Below, in pieces: positions 41,105-52,154 of a DNA stretch of 64,000 nt (the stretch's first letter is position 1; the number at the start of each line of letters is the position of its first letter). Source of the stretch: an uncultured bacterium (GTDB lineage: Bacteria > Bacillota > Clostridia > Lachnospirales > Lachnospiraceae); assembly GCA_905216215.1 (NCBI GenBank), contig CAJMSZ010000009.1:1-64000 (forward strand), given 5' to 3'. The position numbers were made by a program, and so were the translations under genes. The notes under the pieces were generated by a model that worked only from the letters and a program-made list of their open reading frames with translations, was not told the DNA's origin and did not search any database.

Positions 41105-43201
41105 TTATACAGAGAACAGAAGCTGTTCATAAGCAGGATATGGAAGAAGTTCATCTGGCAGTAAGGTTTCGGCTTCGTCTGCTACTTTACGGATTTCGTC
41201 CATATCTGGAAGAATCGTGTCATGGTAGAATCTTGCTGTTTCCAGAGGTTCTTCCATCTTTTCGGCAATCAGAGTATCTTCTTTCAGCTTTTCTGTCAGA
41301 GTATACAGTTCATCATAGGCCAGAGAAAGCTTCGTCAAAAGACTGGTTTCTGCTTTGCACGGAAGGGCTGCTACGCTTTGCTTTCCTTTAATAGAAGTAA
41401 CAAGCTGGTCTGTGTATTTCATCAGAGATGAAAGAAACTGACACTCTACCATATCGCGGAGGGTCTTTGCTTCAATATGAAGAGTCTTGCTGTAGTTTTC
41501 CAGAAGAATTTCATATCTGGAGTAAATTTCCGATTCTGTGAAAATATGATGAGAAATAAATAAATCAATATTTTTTTTGTTGATGAAAGCAGGCAGGGCA
41601 TCTGGTGTGGACTTCAGGTTGTAGAGACCACGTCTCTGAGCTTCATCCAGCCATTCATCTGTGTATCCGTTTCCGTTAAAGATTACTTTTTTATGTTTTA
41701 AAATACTGCGTTTTAATAATTCATGGATTGCTGTTTCCATCTGGTCTTCCGGAGTATCTTTCAGTTCTTCGTAGAACTGGCGGAGCGCTTCTGCAACAGA
41801 TGTATTTAATACTACGTTTGGTCCTGCTACAGAGATCGCAGAGCCCAGCATACGGAATTCGAATTTATTTCCGGTAAATGCAAATGGAGAAGTACGGTTT
41901 CTGTCAGTCGTATCCTTGAAGAAATGCGGAAGTACGGTTGCACCGGTTTCCATCTGAACTTTCTTCTGCTTTCCAAAGAAGGTGTCATTTTCAATGGAAT
42001 CTAAAATAGCAGTCAGCTCTTCGCCAAGGAAAATGGATACGACAGCAGGAGGTGCCTCATTTGCACCGAGTCTGTGGTCATTTCCCGCGCTTGCTACGGA
42101 AATACGCATCAAATCTGCATATTCATCCACTGCTTTAATCACAGCCATCAAAAAGACAAGGAACTGTGTATTCTCAGCAGGGGTACGTCCTGGTTCCAGC
42201 AGGTTTTTCTTCGTACTGGTAATCATGGACCAGTTGTTGTGTTTACCGGAACCATTGATGCCATCAAATGGCTTCTCATGAAGCAGGCATACCATATTGT
42301 GTTTGTCTGCCACCTTTTTCATAACTTCCATTGTAAGCTGGTTGTGGTCTACTGCCACATTTGCCGTATCGAAGATTGGAGCAAGCTCATGCTGTGCAGG
42401 TGCAACTTCATTATGTTTTGTTTTTGCAGGAATGCCAAGCTTCCATAATTCTTCGTCCAAATCATGCATATAGGAAGAAACGCGAGGTGTCAGAGCACCG
42501 AAATAATGGTCTTCCATTTCCTGTCCTTTTGGAGGCATGGTACCGAGAAGAGTTCTTCCGGTGAAAATCAAATCCTTTCTCTTTAAATACAAATCCTTAT
42601 CGACCAGAAAGTATTCCTGTTCCGGTCCGACTGTGGTAGATACACCGGTAACATCTGTCTGGCCAAGAAGATGAAGAATCTTGGTGGCCTCTTTACTTAA
42701 TGTTTCCATAGAACGGAGGAGAGGAGTTTTCTTATCCAAAGCCTGACCACTGTAAGAACAGAAAGCAGTTGGAATATATAAAGTTCCGTCCTTAATAAAA
42801 GCCGGAGAAGTTGGGTCCCACGCTGTGTAACCTCTTGCTTCAAATGTGGCACGTAAGCCTCCCGATGGAAAACTGGAAGCATCCGGTTCGCCCTTTACCA
42901 GTTCCTTTCCAGAAAAGTCCATGATAATCTGTCCATCGTCAACAGGAGTAATAAAACTGTCGTGCTTTTCGGCTGTGAAACCAGTCATTGGCTGGAACCA
43001 ATGGGTGAAATGAGTTGCACCATTTTCAACAGCCCATTCCTTCATGGCAACTGCTACAGCATTGGCTACATCCAACTCCAGATGAGTATTGTTTTCAATC
43101 GTTTTTCTTAAAGCCTTGTAAATGTCTTTTGGGAGTTTTGCACGCATAACGTGATCGTTAAACACCAGGCTTCCATATAATGCAGGGATATCTTTTGACA
43201 T
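41105..43201 (-). CDS. glnN: Glutamine synthetase type III
   Basis: The start at 43201 (MSKDIPALYGSLVFND) has AAAGGAG nine bases upstream; an open frame further upstream runs through the leader. The 698 residues and motifs (WFQPMTGFTAEKHDSF, TVGPEQEYFLVDKDLY, KHNEVAPAQHELAPIFD, PFDGINGSGKHNNWS, ASAGNDHRLGANEAPP) are those of GSIII, which makes glutamine from glutamate, ammonia and ATP as large homo-oligomers. A leader with promoter and terminator (43293-43376) suggests attenuation. purF follows in the operon. Confidence 0.97.
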   Translation of the reverse strand: MSKDIPALYGSLVFNDHVMRAKLPKDIYKALRKTIENNTHLELDVANAVAVAMKEWAVENGATHFTHWFQPMTGFTAEKHDSFITPVDDGQIIMDFSGKELVKGEPDASSFPSGGLRATFEARGYTAWDPTSPAFIKDGTLYIPTAFCSYSGQALDKKTPLLRSMETLSKEATKILHLLGQTDVTGVSTTVGPEQEYFLVDKDLYLKRKDLIFTGRTLLGTMPPKGQEMEDHYFGALTPRVSSYMHDLDEELWKLGIPAKTKHNEVAPAQHELAPIFDTANVAVDHNQLTMEVMKKVADKHNMVCLLHEKPFDGINGSGKHNNWSMITSTKKNLLEPGRTPAENTQFLVFLMAVIKAVDEYADLMRISVASAGNDHRLGANEAPPAVVSIFLGEELTAILDSIENDTFFGKQKKVQMETGATVLPHFFKDTTDRNRTSPFAFTGNKFEFRMLGSAISVAGPNVVLNTSVAEALRQFYEELKDTPEDQMETAIHELLKRSILKHKKVIFNGNGYTDEWLDEAQRRGLYNLKSTPDALPAFINKKNIDLFISHHIFTESEIYSRYEILLENYSKTLHIEAKTLRDMVECQFLSSLMKYTDQLVTSIKGKQSVAALPCKAETSLLTKLSLAYDELYTLTEKLKEDTLIAEKMEEPLETARFYHDTILPDMDEIRKVADEAETLLPDELLPYPAYEQLLFSV

Positions 43202-43292
43202 AAACATACGCTCCTTTCTCATGCTCCATAGAATATAGAATGTAGATGCGTCGGAACCCCTCGCCCTTCTTGGCAATGTTCGGGTCAGCATC

Positions 43293-43376
43293 AAAAAAAG
43301 GGCACTTTGGATAAAGAATATCCAAAGCACCCTTGCTTTATGTTTTGTAGTATACACGTATTTTTTTATTTGTCAA
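43293..43376 (-). promoter_or_regulatory. glnN promoter and leader attenuator
   Basis: On the minus strand TTGACA (43376-43371), 16 bases, TATACT (43354-43349). The leader holds a 14-pair terminator (43332-43300) followed by seven T (43299-43293), about 90 bases before the start codon. A small hairpin AAAGC-AAGGGT-GCTTT (43339-43324) uses part of the terminator 5' arm, so the two exclude each other. Its six-base loop has A at 1 and G at 4, as ANTAR targets do. Confidence 0.75.
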
Positions 43377-43423
43377 GAGAAAAAATTTAATATAAAAAAT
43401 TAAAAAATACTTTCCAAAACTAC

Positions 43424-43539
43424 TTTACAAAAGTGTCAGAATCGTATATTATATTTCAGATAAATGGTAAATGAAAGAAAACGAATGACGAGGGTGTCAG
43501 ACAGCCTGCGAGAGCGGGTCTGTTTGACACCCTTTTTTT
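43424..43539 (+). promoter_or_regulatory. pyrG promoter and leader attenuator
   Basis: TTTACA (43424-43429), 17 bases, TATTAT (43447-43452). A terminator formed by GGGTGTCAGACAG (43492-43504) and its complement up to 43532 is followed by seven T. The small hairpin TGAC-GAGGGT-GTCA (43486-43499) overlaps its 5' arm and has G at loop position 4. The transcript start region lacks the GGG run used by the Bacillus pyrG CTP switch. The region 43202-43592 contains only these two divergent leaders. Confidence 0.72.
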
Positions 43540-43592
43540 GTGCGTGTGCACAAGTGTTATTCTATGTAATCATAATGATGGAGGAATGAATC

Positions 43593-45197
43593 ATGGTAAA
43601 ATATGTTTTTGTCACTGGAGGCGTAGTGTCAGGTCTTGGAAAGGGAATTACAGCGGCTTCTTTAGGAAGACTTCTGAAAGCGCGCGGGTATCGTGTAACT
43701 ATGCAAAAGTTTGATCCCTATATTAATGTCGACCCGGGAACAATGAATCCGATTCAGCATGGGGAAGTTTTCGTGACAGACGATGGAACAGAGACAGATT
43801 TGGATTTGGGACACTATGAGCGTTTCATTAATGAAAGTCTGGATGCCAATTCTAATGTGACCACAGGCAAAATATACTGGTCTGTATTAAATAAAGAACG
43901 TCATGGAGATTACGGTGGAGGAACTGTTCAGGTCATCCCGCATATTACCAATGAAATTAAGAGCAGATTCTATAAAGGAAAGCCGGATGAAGATACCATT
44001 TCTATTATAGAGGTAGGCGGGACAGTAGGAGATATTGAGAGCCAGCCCTTCTTGGAAGCCATTCGTCAGTTCCAGGCTGAGATTGGACGGGAAAATGCGA
44101 TTATGATTCAAGTAACATTGATTCCTTATCTGAAAGCGTCCGGAGAAATGAAGACAAAGCCTACCCAGATGAGTGTGAAACAGCTTCAGAGTATGGGAAT
44201 CTGGCCGGATATTCTAGTGTGTCGCTCCGATTATCCGATTGATGACCGGATGCGTGCGAAGATTGCATTGTTTTGTAATGTGAAAAAGGAACATGTATTA
44301 CAGAATCTTGATGCACCTTCTTTGTATGAAGTTCCACTTATGCTGGAGAAGGAACACCTGGCGCAGGCAGTCTGTGAATGCCTGAATCTTCCGTGCCCTG
44401 AGCCAGATCTAACCGAGTGGGAGGAGCTGGCAGAAGACCTTCATCATCCGGAAAAAGAAGTGACAGTAGCAATTGTAGGAAAGTACGTAGCCCTTCATGA
44501 TGCGTACTTAAGTGTTGTAGAAGCTTTGAAGCATGGCGGTATTGCCAATAAGACCAGTGTGAATATTAAATGGATTGATTCAGAAGATTTAAATGCGGGA
44601 AATGCAGAAGAATATCTTGGAGATGTACAAGGCATTCTTGTTCCGGGTGGGTTTGGCCAGAGAGGAACAGAAGGAAAGATTACTGCAATTACTTATGCCC
44701 GAACCCATCAGGTTCCGTATCTGGGTCTTTGCCTTGGTATGCAGCTTGCCATTGTAGAATTTGCCCGAAATGTACTGGGTCTTACCAAAGCAGCTAGTAT
44801 TGAGTTGGAACCGGATACACCGGACCCGGTTATTGCTTTGATGCCAGAACAGGATGGAATCGAAGATATCGGTGGTACTTTAAGACTTGGTGCCTATCCG
44901 TGTGTATTAGAAAAAGGAAGTCTGGCGGCGTCCTTATATGGAGAATGTGAAATATCAGAAAGACACAGACATCGTTATGAAGTCAATAATGCTTATCGTG
45001 AAGCTCTGAAGAGCAAGGGAATGTGTCTTTCCGGTCTTTCCCCGGACGGAAGAATTGTGGAAATGATTGAACTCCCGGAACATCCATTTTTTGTTGCCAC
45101 ACAGGCTCATCCAGAATTTAAATCAAGACCAGATAAAGCCCACCCATTATTTAAGGGATTTATTGCTGCGGCTGCTGAAAGGAAAGAACGCTTATGA
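43593..45197 (+). CDS. pyrG: CTP synthase
   Basis: The 534-residue enzyme starts [19 protein letters not shown]. It aminates UTP to CTP with ATP and glutamine. The synthetase domain (about 1-265) has [16 protein letters not shown] and [20 protein letters not shown]. The amidotransferase domain has [21 protein letters not shown] with the Cys nucleophile (about residue 380) and HPEFKSRP. It overlaps gltB by 4 bases (ATGA), so pyrG-gltB-gltD form one operon under the attenuator. Confidence 0.98.
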   Translation: MVKYVFVTGGVVSGLGKGITAASLGRLLKARGYRVTMQKFDPYINVDPGTMNPIQHGEVFVTDDGTETDLDLGHYERFINESLDANSNVTTGKIYWSVLNKERHGDYGGGTVQVIPHITNEIKSRFYKGKPDEDTISIIEVGGTVGDIESQPFLEAIRQFQAEIGRENAIMIQVTLIPYLKASGEMKTKPTQMSVKQLQSMGIWPDILVCRSDYPIDDRMRAKIALFCNVKKEHVLQNLDAPSLYEVPLMLEKEHLAQAVCECLNLPCPEPDLTEWEELAEDLHHPEKEVTVAIVGKYVALHDAYLSVVEALKHGGIANKTSVNIKWIDSEDLNAGNAEEYLGDVQGILVPGGFGQRGTEGKITAITYARTHQVPYLGLCLGMQLAIVEFARNVLGLTKAASIELEPDTPDPVIALMPEQDGIEDIGGTLRLGAYPCVLEKGSLAASLYGECEISERHRHRYEVNNAYREALKSKGMCLSGLSPDGRIVEMIELPEHPFFVATQAHPEFKSRPDKAHPLFKGFIAAAAERKERL

Positions 45198-48100
45198 AAC
45201 AGACAGAAAACCAACAGATAAAACAACAAGGATTATACGATAAAAGCTTTGAACATGATAACTGTGGAATTGGCGCAGTGGTCAATGTTAATGGAAAGAA
45301 AGAGCATCGTCTTGTAAATGATGCCCTTAAGATTGTAGAGAATCTGGAACACAGAGCCGGAAAAGATGCGGAAGGAAAGACAGGTGACGGAGTTGGAATT
45401 TTGACCCAGATTCCTCATTGTTTTTTCAAAAAAGAATGTGAAAAGCTGGGAATCCGCATTGGAGAAGAAAGGGAGTATGGAGTAGGAATGTTCTTTTTTC
45501 CACAGAATGAGTTAAAACGAAGTCGTGCAAAGAAGATGTTCGAGATTATTGTGGAAAAAGAAGGCATGCATTTTCTTGGGTGGCGAGATGTGCCTACAAA
45601 TCCGGAAGTGCTGGGAGAACGAGCCAGAGCCTGTATGCCGGTAATTTGTCAGGGATTTGTGGAAAAACCCGATGGAGTAGATAAGGGACTGGCGTTTGAC
45701 AGGAAACTTTACGTGGTAAGACGTGTATTTGAACAGAGTAATGACCATACTTACGTGCCATCCTTATCCAGCAGAACCATCGTTTATAAGGGAATGTTTC
45801 TGGTTCACCAGCTTCGCACCTTCTTTCTGGATTTGCAGAATGAAGCATATGAATCGGCTATTGCCATGGTACATTCTCGTTTCTCAACGAACACCAATCC
45901 AAGTTGGGAGCGTGCCCATCCAAACCGTTTTTTGGTGCATAATGGTGAAATCAATACCATTAAGGGAAATGCGGATAAGATGCTTGCACGTGAGGAAACC
46001 ATGCATTCCAGTGTGCTGAGTGCGGATGACATGACAAAGATTCTTCCGGTAGTAGATACGCAGGGTTCTGATTCGGCAATGCTTGATAACACCTTAGAAT
46101 TTCTGGCTATGGGAGGCATGGAACTTCCACTTGCTGCAATGGCAATGATTCCGGAGCCGTGGACACATAACGATACCATTTCCCAGGAGGGAAGAGATTT
46201 CTATCAATACTATGCCACCATGATGGAACCGTGGGATGGACCGGCCTCTATTCTGTTTTCTGATGGAGATGTGATGGGAGCTATCCTGGACAGGAATGGA
46301 CTCCGTCCATCCAGATATTATGTCATGGATGATGACCGTCTGATTTTGTCTTCTGAAGTGGGTGTTTTGGAACTGGATGAAGCACATATTCTGAAGAAAG
46401 AAAGACTTCACCCTGGAAAAATGCTTTTGATTGATACTGTGAGGAAAAAAATTCTTCTGGATGAGGAATTGAAAGAGCATTATGCGCAGAAGGAGCCATA
46501 TGGAGAGTGGCTGGATAGCAATCTTCTCACACTGGGCGAAATCAAGATTCCAAATGAAAAGATTCCATCCTTTACAAGAGAACGGCTTATGCGGCTTCAA
46601 AAAGCCTTTGGATATTCTTATGAAGAATACAGGGATGGCATCTGTTCCATGGCATTAAATGGAACGGAGCAGATTGGAGCTATGGGGGTGGATACACCGA
46701 TTGCGGTGCTGTCCAAAGAATATCAGCCTTTGTTTTACTATTTTAAACAATTGTTTGCTCAGGTAACCAATCCACCGATTGATGCAGTCCGTGAGAAGAT
46801 CGTCACCTCTACAACCGTATATGTAGGGAAGAACGGAAATCTTCTGGAAGAAAAACCGGAGAACTGTCAGGTGCTGAAAATCAACAATCCGATTCTGACA
46901 GATTTGGATTTGCTGAAGATGAAAACCCTTAAGAAAGAAGGATTTCAGGTAGCGCAGGTGTCGATTACCTTTTATAAGAGTACACCGATTGAACGTGTTC
47001 TTGACCATCTGTTTGTAGAAGTAGATAAAGCCTACAAAGAGGGCGCAAACATCGTGATTTTATCAGATCGTGATGTGGACGAAAACAGAGTGGCACTTCC
47101 CTCTTTACTGGCAGTTGCTGCGGTACATAAGCACTTGGTACAGACGAAGAAGTGTACGGCAATGTCACTGATTCTGGAGTCTGGAGAGCCAAGAGAGGTA
47201 CACCATTTTGCAACCTTACTGGGATATGGAGCAAGTGCTGTGAATCCGTATCTGGCTCACGCTACCATTGCAGAGCTGGTGGAGGATGGTTTGTTGAATA
47301 AGGATTACTATGCTGCGGTAGATGATTATGACCATGCGATTATGCAGGGAATCGTAAAGATCGCCTCCAAGATGGGAATTTCCACCATTCAGTCTTATCA
47401 GGGAAGTAAGATATTCGAGGCAATTGGTATTTCACAGGAAGTCATCGATAAATATTTTACCGGAACTGTGAGCAGGATTGGCGGCATTACCTTAGAAGAT
47501 ATAGCCAGACAGACGGATGCACAGCATTCCAAAGCCTTTGATCCTTTGGGTTTGGAGGCAGATTTGACGATGACTGCTCTTGGGAGGCATAAGATGCGTG
47601 CACAGGGGGAGGAACACAGGTATAATCCAAGAACCATTCATTTATTACAGCAGTCTACCCGGGAAGGCGATTATGAGAAATTTGTGGCTTATACAAAACT
47701 AATTGACGGAGAGGAGACTGGGTATCTGCGTTCTCTGATGGAATTTAATTATCCAGAAACAGGTGTGCCTCTGGATGAAGTAGAAAGTGAGGCTTCCATT
47801 GTAAGAAGATTTAAGACAGGAGCCATGTCTTATGGTTCCATTTCCGAGGAAGCACATGAAGCGCTGGCGATTGCAATGAATCATTTACATGGGAAGTCCA
47901 ACAGTGGAGAAGGCGGAGAGAGTGATGAACGTCTGCTCTCAGCAGGTACCAGACATGACAGAAGTTCTGCAATCAAGCAGGTGGCAAGTGGCCGATTTGG
48001 AGTCACCAGTCGCTATTTAACCAGCGCAAGGGAAATACAGATTAAAATGGCACAGGGAGCAAAACCGGGAGAAGGTGGACATCTGCCGGCCAAAAAGGTG

Positions 48101-49756
48101 TATCCATGGATTGCAAAGACCAGACATTCTACACCGGGTGTCAGCCTGATTTCCCCACCCCCTCATCATGATATTTATTCGATTGAAGATTTGGCACAGC
48201 TAATCTATGATTTGAAAAATGCAAATAAATATGCCCGCATTTCTGTAAAGCTTGTTTCTGAGGCAGGAGTTGGAACGGTTGCTGCCGGTGTGGCAAAGGC
48301 AGGTGCTCAGGTTATTTTGGTATCTGGATACGACGGAGGAACGGGAGCAGCTCCAATCAGTTCCATTCATAATGCAGGACTCCCTTGGGAACTTGGGCTT
48401 GCAGAAACCCACCAGACTTTGCTTGCCAATGGCTTGAGAAGTCGTGTAATGATTGAGACCGATGGAAAGCTCATGAGTGGACGTGATGTAGTTGTGGCTG
48501 CTCTTTTAGGGGCAGAAGAGTTTGGATTTGCAACAGCACCCCTTGTAACTCTGGGATGTACCATGATGAGAGTATGTAATCTGGATACCTGTCCTATGGG
48601 AATTGCAACACAGAATCCGGAGCTCCGGAAGCGTTTTCAGGGGAAACCAGAGTATGTGGAAAACTTCATGTTTTTTATTGCGAGACAGGTGCGTGAATAC
48701 ATGGCCAGGCTCGGAGTCCGTACGGTAGATGAAATGGTTGGCAGAACCGACTTGCTGAAGAAGAAAGAGAATCTGACCGGAATCCGTGCGAAGATTGATT
48801 TGAGCCGTATTTTAAATAGTTCGGCTGCCATGGACAGAGAACACAGTGTATTTTCTGAGGAAGATGTATACGATTTTAAGCTGGAAGAAACCAAAGATGA
48901 GGTAGTCCTTTTGAGAAAAAAAGAAGTACAAAGTGCCATTGGAAAAGGCAAGCCTTGTACAGAAAAGATTACCCTCAGCAATACAGACCGCACATTTGGA
49001 ACCCTTCTTGGAGCTGAAATTACACGAAAACATCCGGAAGGACTTTCCGAAAATACTGTGACGATTCAGTGTAAGGGCGCAGGTGGACAAAGTTTTGGCG
49101 CATTTATCCCGAAAGGTCTGACTCTGGAACTTTGTGGTGACAGTAATGACTATTTTGGAAAAGGCTTATCCGGTGGAAAGCTGATTGTATATGCACCGAA
49201 AAATGCAGCTTATGAATCTGAAAAAAATATTATTATAGGTAATGTTGCACTTTATGGCGCAACCTCCGGGGAAGCTTATATTGCCGGTATGGCAGGTGAA
49301 CGTTTCGGTGTGCGTAATTCTGGCGTAAGAGCGGTAGTCGAAGGAGTAGGTGAGCATGGCTGCGAATATATGACAGGTGGCTGTGTGGTAGTACTTGGAC
49401 CGGCTGGAAAGAATTTTGCGGCAGGAATGAGTGGCGGTGTAGCTTATGTGCTGGATGAAAAGAATCATCTTTATCGCAATCTGAACAAAGAAATGGTTCT
49501 GATGGAAAAGGTAGAAAACAAGCATGATAAAGAAGAACTGAAAGAAATGCTGGAGCAGCATGCGAAACATACGGGCTCTTCCAAGGCAAAAGAAGTGCTG
49601 GAGCATTTTGAAGACTATCTGCCGAAGTTCAAAAAGATTATTCCAGAGGACTACAAACGTCTGATGCAGATTTCGTCCCAATTTGAAGAGCAGGGAATGA
49701 GCAAGGAAGAAGCACAGATTGAAGCATTTTATGAAAGTATTGGAAACAGAAGCTAG
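45194..49756 (+). CDS. gltB: Glutamate synthase large subunit
   Basis: The 1520-residue protein matures at Cys24 (DNCGIG) after a 23-residue propeptide. It takes amide nitrogen from glutamine in its N-terminal Ntn domain and moves ammonia to the FMN domain (about 800-1200; [32 protein letters not shown]) to make glutamate from 2-oxoglutarate. The [3Fe-4S] cysteines are in [11 protein letters not shown]. The GXGXG repeat domain follows (about 1240-1440). A good site GGAAAGAACG is inside pyrG. Works with GltD. Confidence 0.97.
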   Translation: MKQTENQQIKQQGLYDKSFEHDNCGIGAVVNVNGKKEHRLVNDALKIVENLEHRAGKDAEGKTGDGVGILTQIPHCFFKKECEKLGIRIGEEREYGVGMFFFPQNELKRSRAKKMFEIIVEKEGMHFLGWRDVPTNPEVLGERARACMPVICQGFVEKPDGVDKGLAFDRKLYVVRRVFEQSNDHTYVPSLSSRTIVYKGMFLVHQLRTFFLDLQNEAYESAIAMVHSRFSTNTNPSWERAHPNRFLVHNGEINTIKGNADKMLAREETMHSSVLSADDMTKILPVVDTQGSDSAMLDNTLEFLAMGGMELPLAAMAMIPEPWTHNDTISQEGRDFYQYYATMMEPWDGPASILFSDGDVMGAILDRNGLRPSRYYVMDDDRLILSSEVGVLELDEAHILKKERLHPGKMLLIDTVRKKILLDEELKEHYAQKEPYGEWLDSNLLTLGEIKIPNEKIPSFTRERLMRLQKAFGYSYEEYRDGICSMALNGTEQIGAMGVDTPIAVLSKEYQPLFYYFKQLFAQVTNPPIDAVREKIVTSTTVYVGKNGNLLEEKPENCQVLKINNPILTDLDLLKMKTLKKEGFQVAQVSITFYKSTPIERVLDHLFVEVDKAYKEGANIVILSDRDVDENRVALPSLLAVAAVHKHLVQTKKCTAMSLILESGEPREVHHFATLLGYGASAVNPYLAHATIAELVEDGLLNKDYYAAVDDYDHAIMQGIVKIASKMGISTIQSYQGSKIFEAIGISQEVIDKYFTGTVSRIGGITLEDIARQTDAQHSKAFDPLGLEADLTMTALGRHKMRAQGEEHRYNPRTIHLLQQSTREGDYEKFVAYTKLIDGEETGYLRSLMEFNYPETGVPLDEVESEASIVRRFKTGAMSYGSISEEAHEALAIAMNHLHGKSNSGEGGESDERLLSAGTRHDRSSAIKQVASGRFGVTSRYLTSAREIQIKMAQGAKPGEGGHLPAKKVYPWIAKTRHSTPGVSLISPPPHHDIYSIEDLAQLIYDLKNANKYARISVKLVSEAGVGTVAAGVAKAGAQVILVSGYDGGTGAAPISSIHNAGLPWELGLAETHQTLLANGLRSRVMIETDGKLMSGRDVVVAALLGAEEFGFATAPLVTLGCTMMRVCNLDTCPMGIATQNPELRKRFQGKPEYVENFMFFIARQVREYMARLGVRTVDEMVGRTDLLKKKENLTGIRAKIDLSRILNSSAAMDREHSVFSEEDVYDFKLEETKDEVVLLRKKEVQSAIGKGKPCTEKITLSNTDRTFGTLLGAEITRKHPEGLSENTVTIQCKGAGGQSFGAFIPKGLTLELCGDSNDYFGKGLSGGKLIVYAPKNAAYESEKNIIIGNVALYGATSGEAYIAGMAGERFGVRNSGVRAVVEGVGEHGCEYMTGGCVVVLGPAGKNFAAGMSGGVAYVLDEKNHLYRNLNKEMVLMEKVENKHDKEELKEMLEQHAKHTGSSKAKEVLEHFEDYLPKFKKIIPEDYKRLMQISSQFEEQGMSKEEAQIEAFYESIGNRS

Positions 49757-49770
49757 TGGGAGGAGCAGAT

Positions 49771-51255
49771 ATGGCAAAAGCAACAGGTTTTTTAGAATAT
49801 CAAAGAAAAGATGGGCCGGAAACTCCAGTCCCAGAGCGAATGAAAAATTTTCAGGAATTTCATGGAAGACTGTCGTTAGAAGAACAATGCAGACAGGGAG
49901 CAAGGTGTATGAACTGTGGTATCCCATACTGCCAGTCAGGTGAAATGATCGCCGGCATGGTATCGGGATGTCCCTTGCATAATCTGATTCCCGAAATCAA
50001 TGACTTAATTTGTCAGGGAAACTGGGAGCAGGCTTATTATCGTTTAAGCAAAACCCACAATTTCCCGGAATTTACATCGAGAGTATGTCCGGCTTTATGT
50101 GAAGCCGCCTGTGCCTGTGGCATTCATGATGAGCCAGTGGCTTCCAAGGAAAATGAAAAGGCAATTATTGAATATGCCTTTGCAAAGGGCCTTGTAAAAC
50201 CGGATATTCCAAAGGTACGGACAGGCAAGAAGATTGCGGTTGTGGGGAGTGGTCCGGCTGGACTTGCGGCAGCTGTGCAATTAAATAAACGTGGTCATCT
50301 GGTAACGATTTATGAAAGGAGTGAGAAGGCAGGTGGACTTCTTCGTTATGGAATTCCAAATATGAAATTGGAAAAAGAAGTCCTTGACCGTAGAATCAGA
50401 CTTATGGAAGAGTCTGGGATTCAGTTTGTTTACAATACGGATGTGGGAAAAGATGTTTCAGGGGAAGAACTGTTAGAGCAATATGACCGTGTCATTCTGG
50501 CCTGCGGTGCCTCTAAGCCTCATGAAGTGGAAGTACCTGGAAGAGAGGCAGAAGGAATCTATTTTGCAGTTCCTTTTCTTACTATGGTAACAAAGAAGTT
50601 GGAGGAGACCAGTTTCCAGAATCCTCCTTATGAGCTTGCACAGGGAAAGAATGTGGTGATTATTGGTGGAGGTGATACCGGTAATGACTGCGTCGGAACT
50701 GTCATGAGACTTGGTGCTGCCAGTGTAACACAGATTGAAATTAAACCAGAACCACCGAAAGTAAGAGCGGAGAGCAATCCGTGGCCAGAGTGGCCCAAGG
50801 TACAAAAGGTGGATTATGGACAGCAGGAAGCAGAGGCTGTTTTTGGTAAAGACCCGAGAATGTATCAGACTACAGTATCTGAATTTAAAAAGGACGAGGC
50901 GGGTAAAGTATGTGGAGTCAAAATCATCCATACCATGCAGCAATATGATGCCGAGACAAACCGGGTGGAAATGATTCCTGTGGAAGGAACAGAAGAAGTC
51001 CTTCCAGCAGATCTGGTTTTGATTGCTGCCGGATTTCAAGGCTGTGAAACCTATATTCCAGAAAGCTTTTCTGTGAAAATTGACGAAAGAACAAATATCA
51101 AAACAGACCCGAAGTCCTATAAGACCAATGTAGATCAGGTACTCACCGCAGGTGATATGCACAGAGGACAGTCCCTTGTAGTTTGGGCAATTGCAGAAGG
51201 AAGAAATGCAGCGAAAGAAGTAGATGAATCCTTAATGGGATATACAAACTTGTAA
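49771..51255 (+). CDS. gltD: Glutamate synthase small subunit
   Basis: ATG 49771 (MAKATGFLEYQRKDGPE) follows GGGAGGAG. The 494-residue flavoprotein passes electrons from NAD(P)H through FAD and two iron-sulphur clusters to GltB. Cysteines stand in CRQGARCMNCGIPYCQSG and CPALCEAACACG (residues about 43-115). FAD binding is GSGPAGLAAA (about 152-161), NAD(P)H binding GGGDTGNDCVG. It is the last gene of the pyrG-gltBD operon. Confidence 0.97.
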   Translation: MAKATGFLEYQRKDGPETPVPERMKNFQEFHGRLSLEEQCRQGARCMNCGIPYCQSGEMIAGMVSGCPLHNLIPEINDLICQGNWEQAYYRLSKTHNFPEFTSRVCPALCEAACACGIHDEPVASKENEKAIIEYAFAKGLVKPDIPKVRTGKKIAVVGSGPAGLAAAVQLNKRGHLVTIYERSEKAGGLLRYGIPNMKLEKEVLDRRIRLMEESGIQFVYNTDVGKDVSGEELLEQYDRVILACGASKPHEVEVPGREAEGIYFAVPFLTMVTKKLEETSFQNPPYELAQGKNVVIIGGGDTGNDCVGTVMRLGAASVTQIEIKPEPPKVRAESNPWPEWPKVQKVDYGQQEAEAVFGKDPRMYQTTVSEFKKDEAGKVCGVKIIHTMQQYDAETNRVEMIPVEGTEEVLPADLVLIAAGFQGCETYIPESFSVKIDERTNIKTDPKSYKTNVDQVLTAGDMHRGQSLVVWAIAEGRNAAKEVDESLMGYTNL

Positions 51256-51328
51256 TACTTTCTTTGTTTTTTGCAGTATCAGGCATGGAGAAAACAGTGG
51301 GAATCCAGGTGTCAGGCAACTCCATAAA

Positions 51329-51352
51329 AAAGGTCCAATGGACCTTTTTTTT
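51329..51352. terminator. Terminator after gltD
   Basis: AAAGGTCC (51329-51336) and GGACCTTT (51340-51347) form a perfect stem followed by T-rich sequence; it is symmetric and could work both ways. It ends the pyrG-gltB-gltD operon before the ANTAR gene. Confidence 0.9.
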
Positions 51353-51420
51353 ATGCCATTCGTTTTTTTATTTATGCATAAAATTAAATAAAAAAATTGA
51401 ATAAATCATAAGAAAATAAT

Positions 51421-51448
51421 TTACGAAGGTACATTCAAGTGCTAAAAT
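51421..51448 (+). promoter_or_regulatory. Possible promoter of the ANTAR gene
   Basis: TTACGA (51421-51426), 16 bases, TAAAAT (51443-51448). The match is moderate. The leader up to 51511 shows no terminator, unlike the four enzyme leaders of the cluster. Confidence 0.45.
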
Positions 51449-51511
51449 ACATGAGTGGAACAGTAATGAAGAGAGTAATTATTAAGGTACAATCAGGAGA
51501 GGGCATGAGTA

Positions 51512-52060
51512 ATGAGCAGCATAATTGTGGCTTTACCCAAAGAGGCGGATGCAAATCGGCTCAAAGAAATACTACAGCGCTATGGACTGCGTACATCCGC
51601 ACTTTGTGGCACTGGTTCGAAAGCACTTTCATACGCCAATCAGTTTGATTATGGTGTTGTTATCTGTGGACGGAGAATGATTGATATGGACTATACAGAA
51701 CTTGTGGAATATCTCCCCAATAATTTTGAAATCCTGCTCCTGGCATCGGCATCGGTGCTTTCAGCCTGTCCACCGGGTATTATGACACTTGCTATGCCCT
51801 TCCGCCCGAATGATCTTGCAGGAACGGTAGAAATGATCTTACAGCAGCAGGCAAGAAGATACGGAAAGTCTAGAGCAGTTCCGAAGAAACGGACGGAACG
51901 GGAACAGAATTATATCAACAATGCCAAAATGGTGTTGATGGACAGAAACCATATGACAGAGCAGGATGCCTATCGGTATATACAGAAGTGTAGTATGGAT
52001 TCAGGAACCAATATGGTAGAGACGGCGCAGATGATTTTATTAATGATATATGATGAATAA
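51512..52060 (+). CDS. ANTAR-domain response regulator (RNA-binding antiterminator)
   Basis: The 182-residue protein starts MSSIIVALPKEADANRLKE behind AGGAGAGGG. Residues about 1-110 have the receiver fold, but the usual phosphate-accepting Asp region reads DYGVVICGRRMIDMDY, with Gly in place of Asp, and the acidic pair at the start is KE-AD. Residues about 125-178 are the ANTAR domain (REQNYINNAKMVLMDRNHMT, DAYRYIQKCSMDSG). ANTAR proteins bind paired hairpins with six-base loops and block terminators. Its place among genes with terminator leaders suggests that it controls them. No kinase gene is adjacent. Confidence 0.9.
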   Translation: MSSIIVALPKEADANRLKEILQRYGLRTSALCGTGSKALSYANQFDYGVVICGRRMIDMDYTELVEYLPNNFEILLLASASVLSACPPGIMTLAMPFRPNDLAGTVEMILQQQARRYGKSRAVPKKRTEREQNYINNAKMVLMDRNHMTEQDAYRYIQKCSMDSGTNMVETAQMILLMIYDE

Positions 52061-52074
52061 GGGAAATTATAAAT

Positions 52075-52135
52075 CCCGTGAGTAACAGGTATTCAGAATT
52101 TGAATTTCCTCAGACTCACGGGGTTTTGTGTTTTA
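52075..52135. terminator. Shared terminator between ANTAR gene and carB
   Basis: CCCGTGAGT (52075-52083) pairs perfectly with ACTCACGGG (52114-52122). T-rich runs follow on the plus strand and, less strongly, on the minus strand. It serves the two converging genes. Confidence 0.85.
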
Positions 52136-52154
52136 TCTTATCTTCATTTTATTC

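Noticed and set aside
43424..43592. pyrG leader as the CTP-sensing G-addition switch known in Bacillus
   Set aside because: The predicted transcript start lacks the GGG run required, and the terminator overlaps a hairpin as in glnN and carA instead.
49166..49927. Open frame on the minus strand opposite the gltB/gltD junction
   Set aside because: It spans the ends of two certain genes in the other direction and is rich in residues expected from reverse reading.
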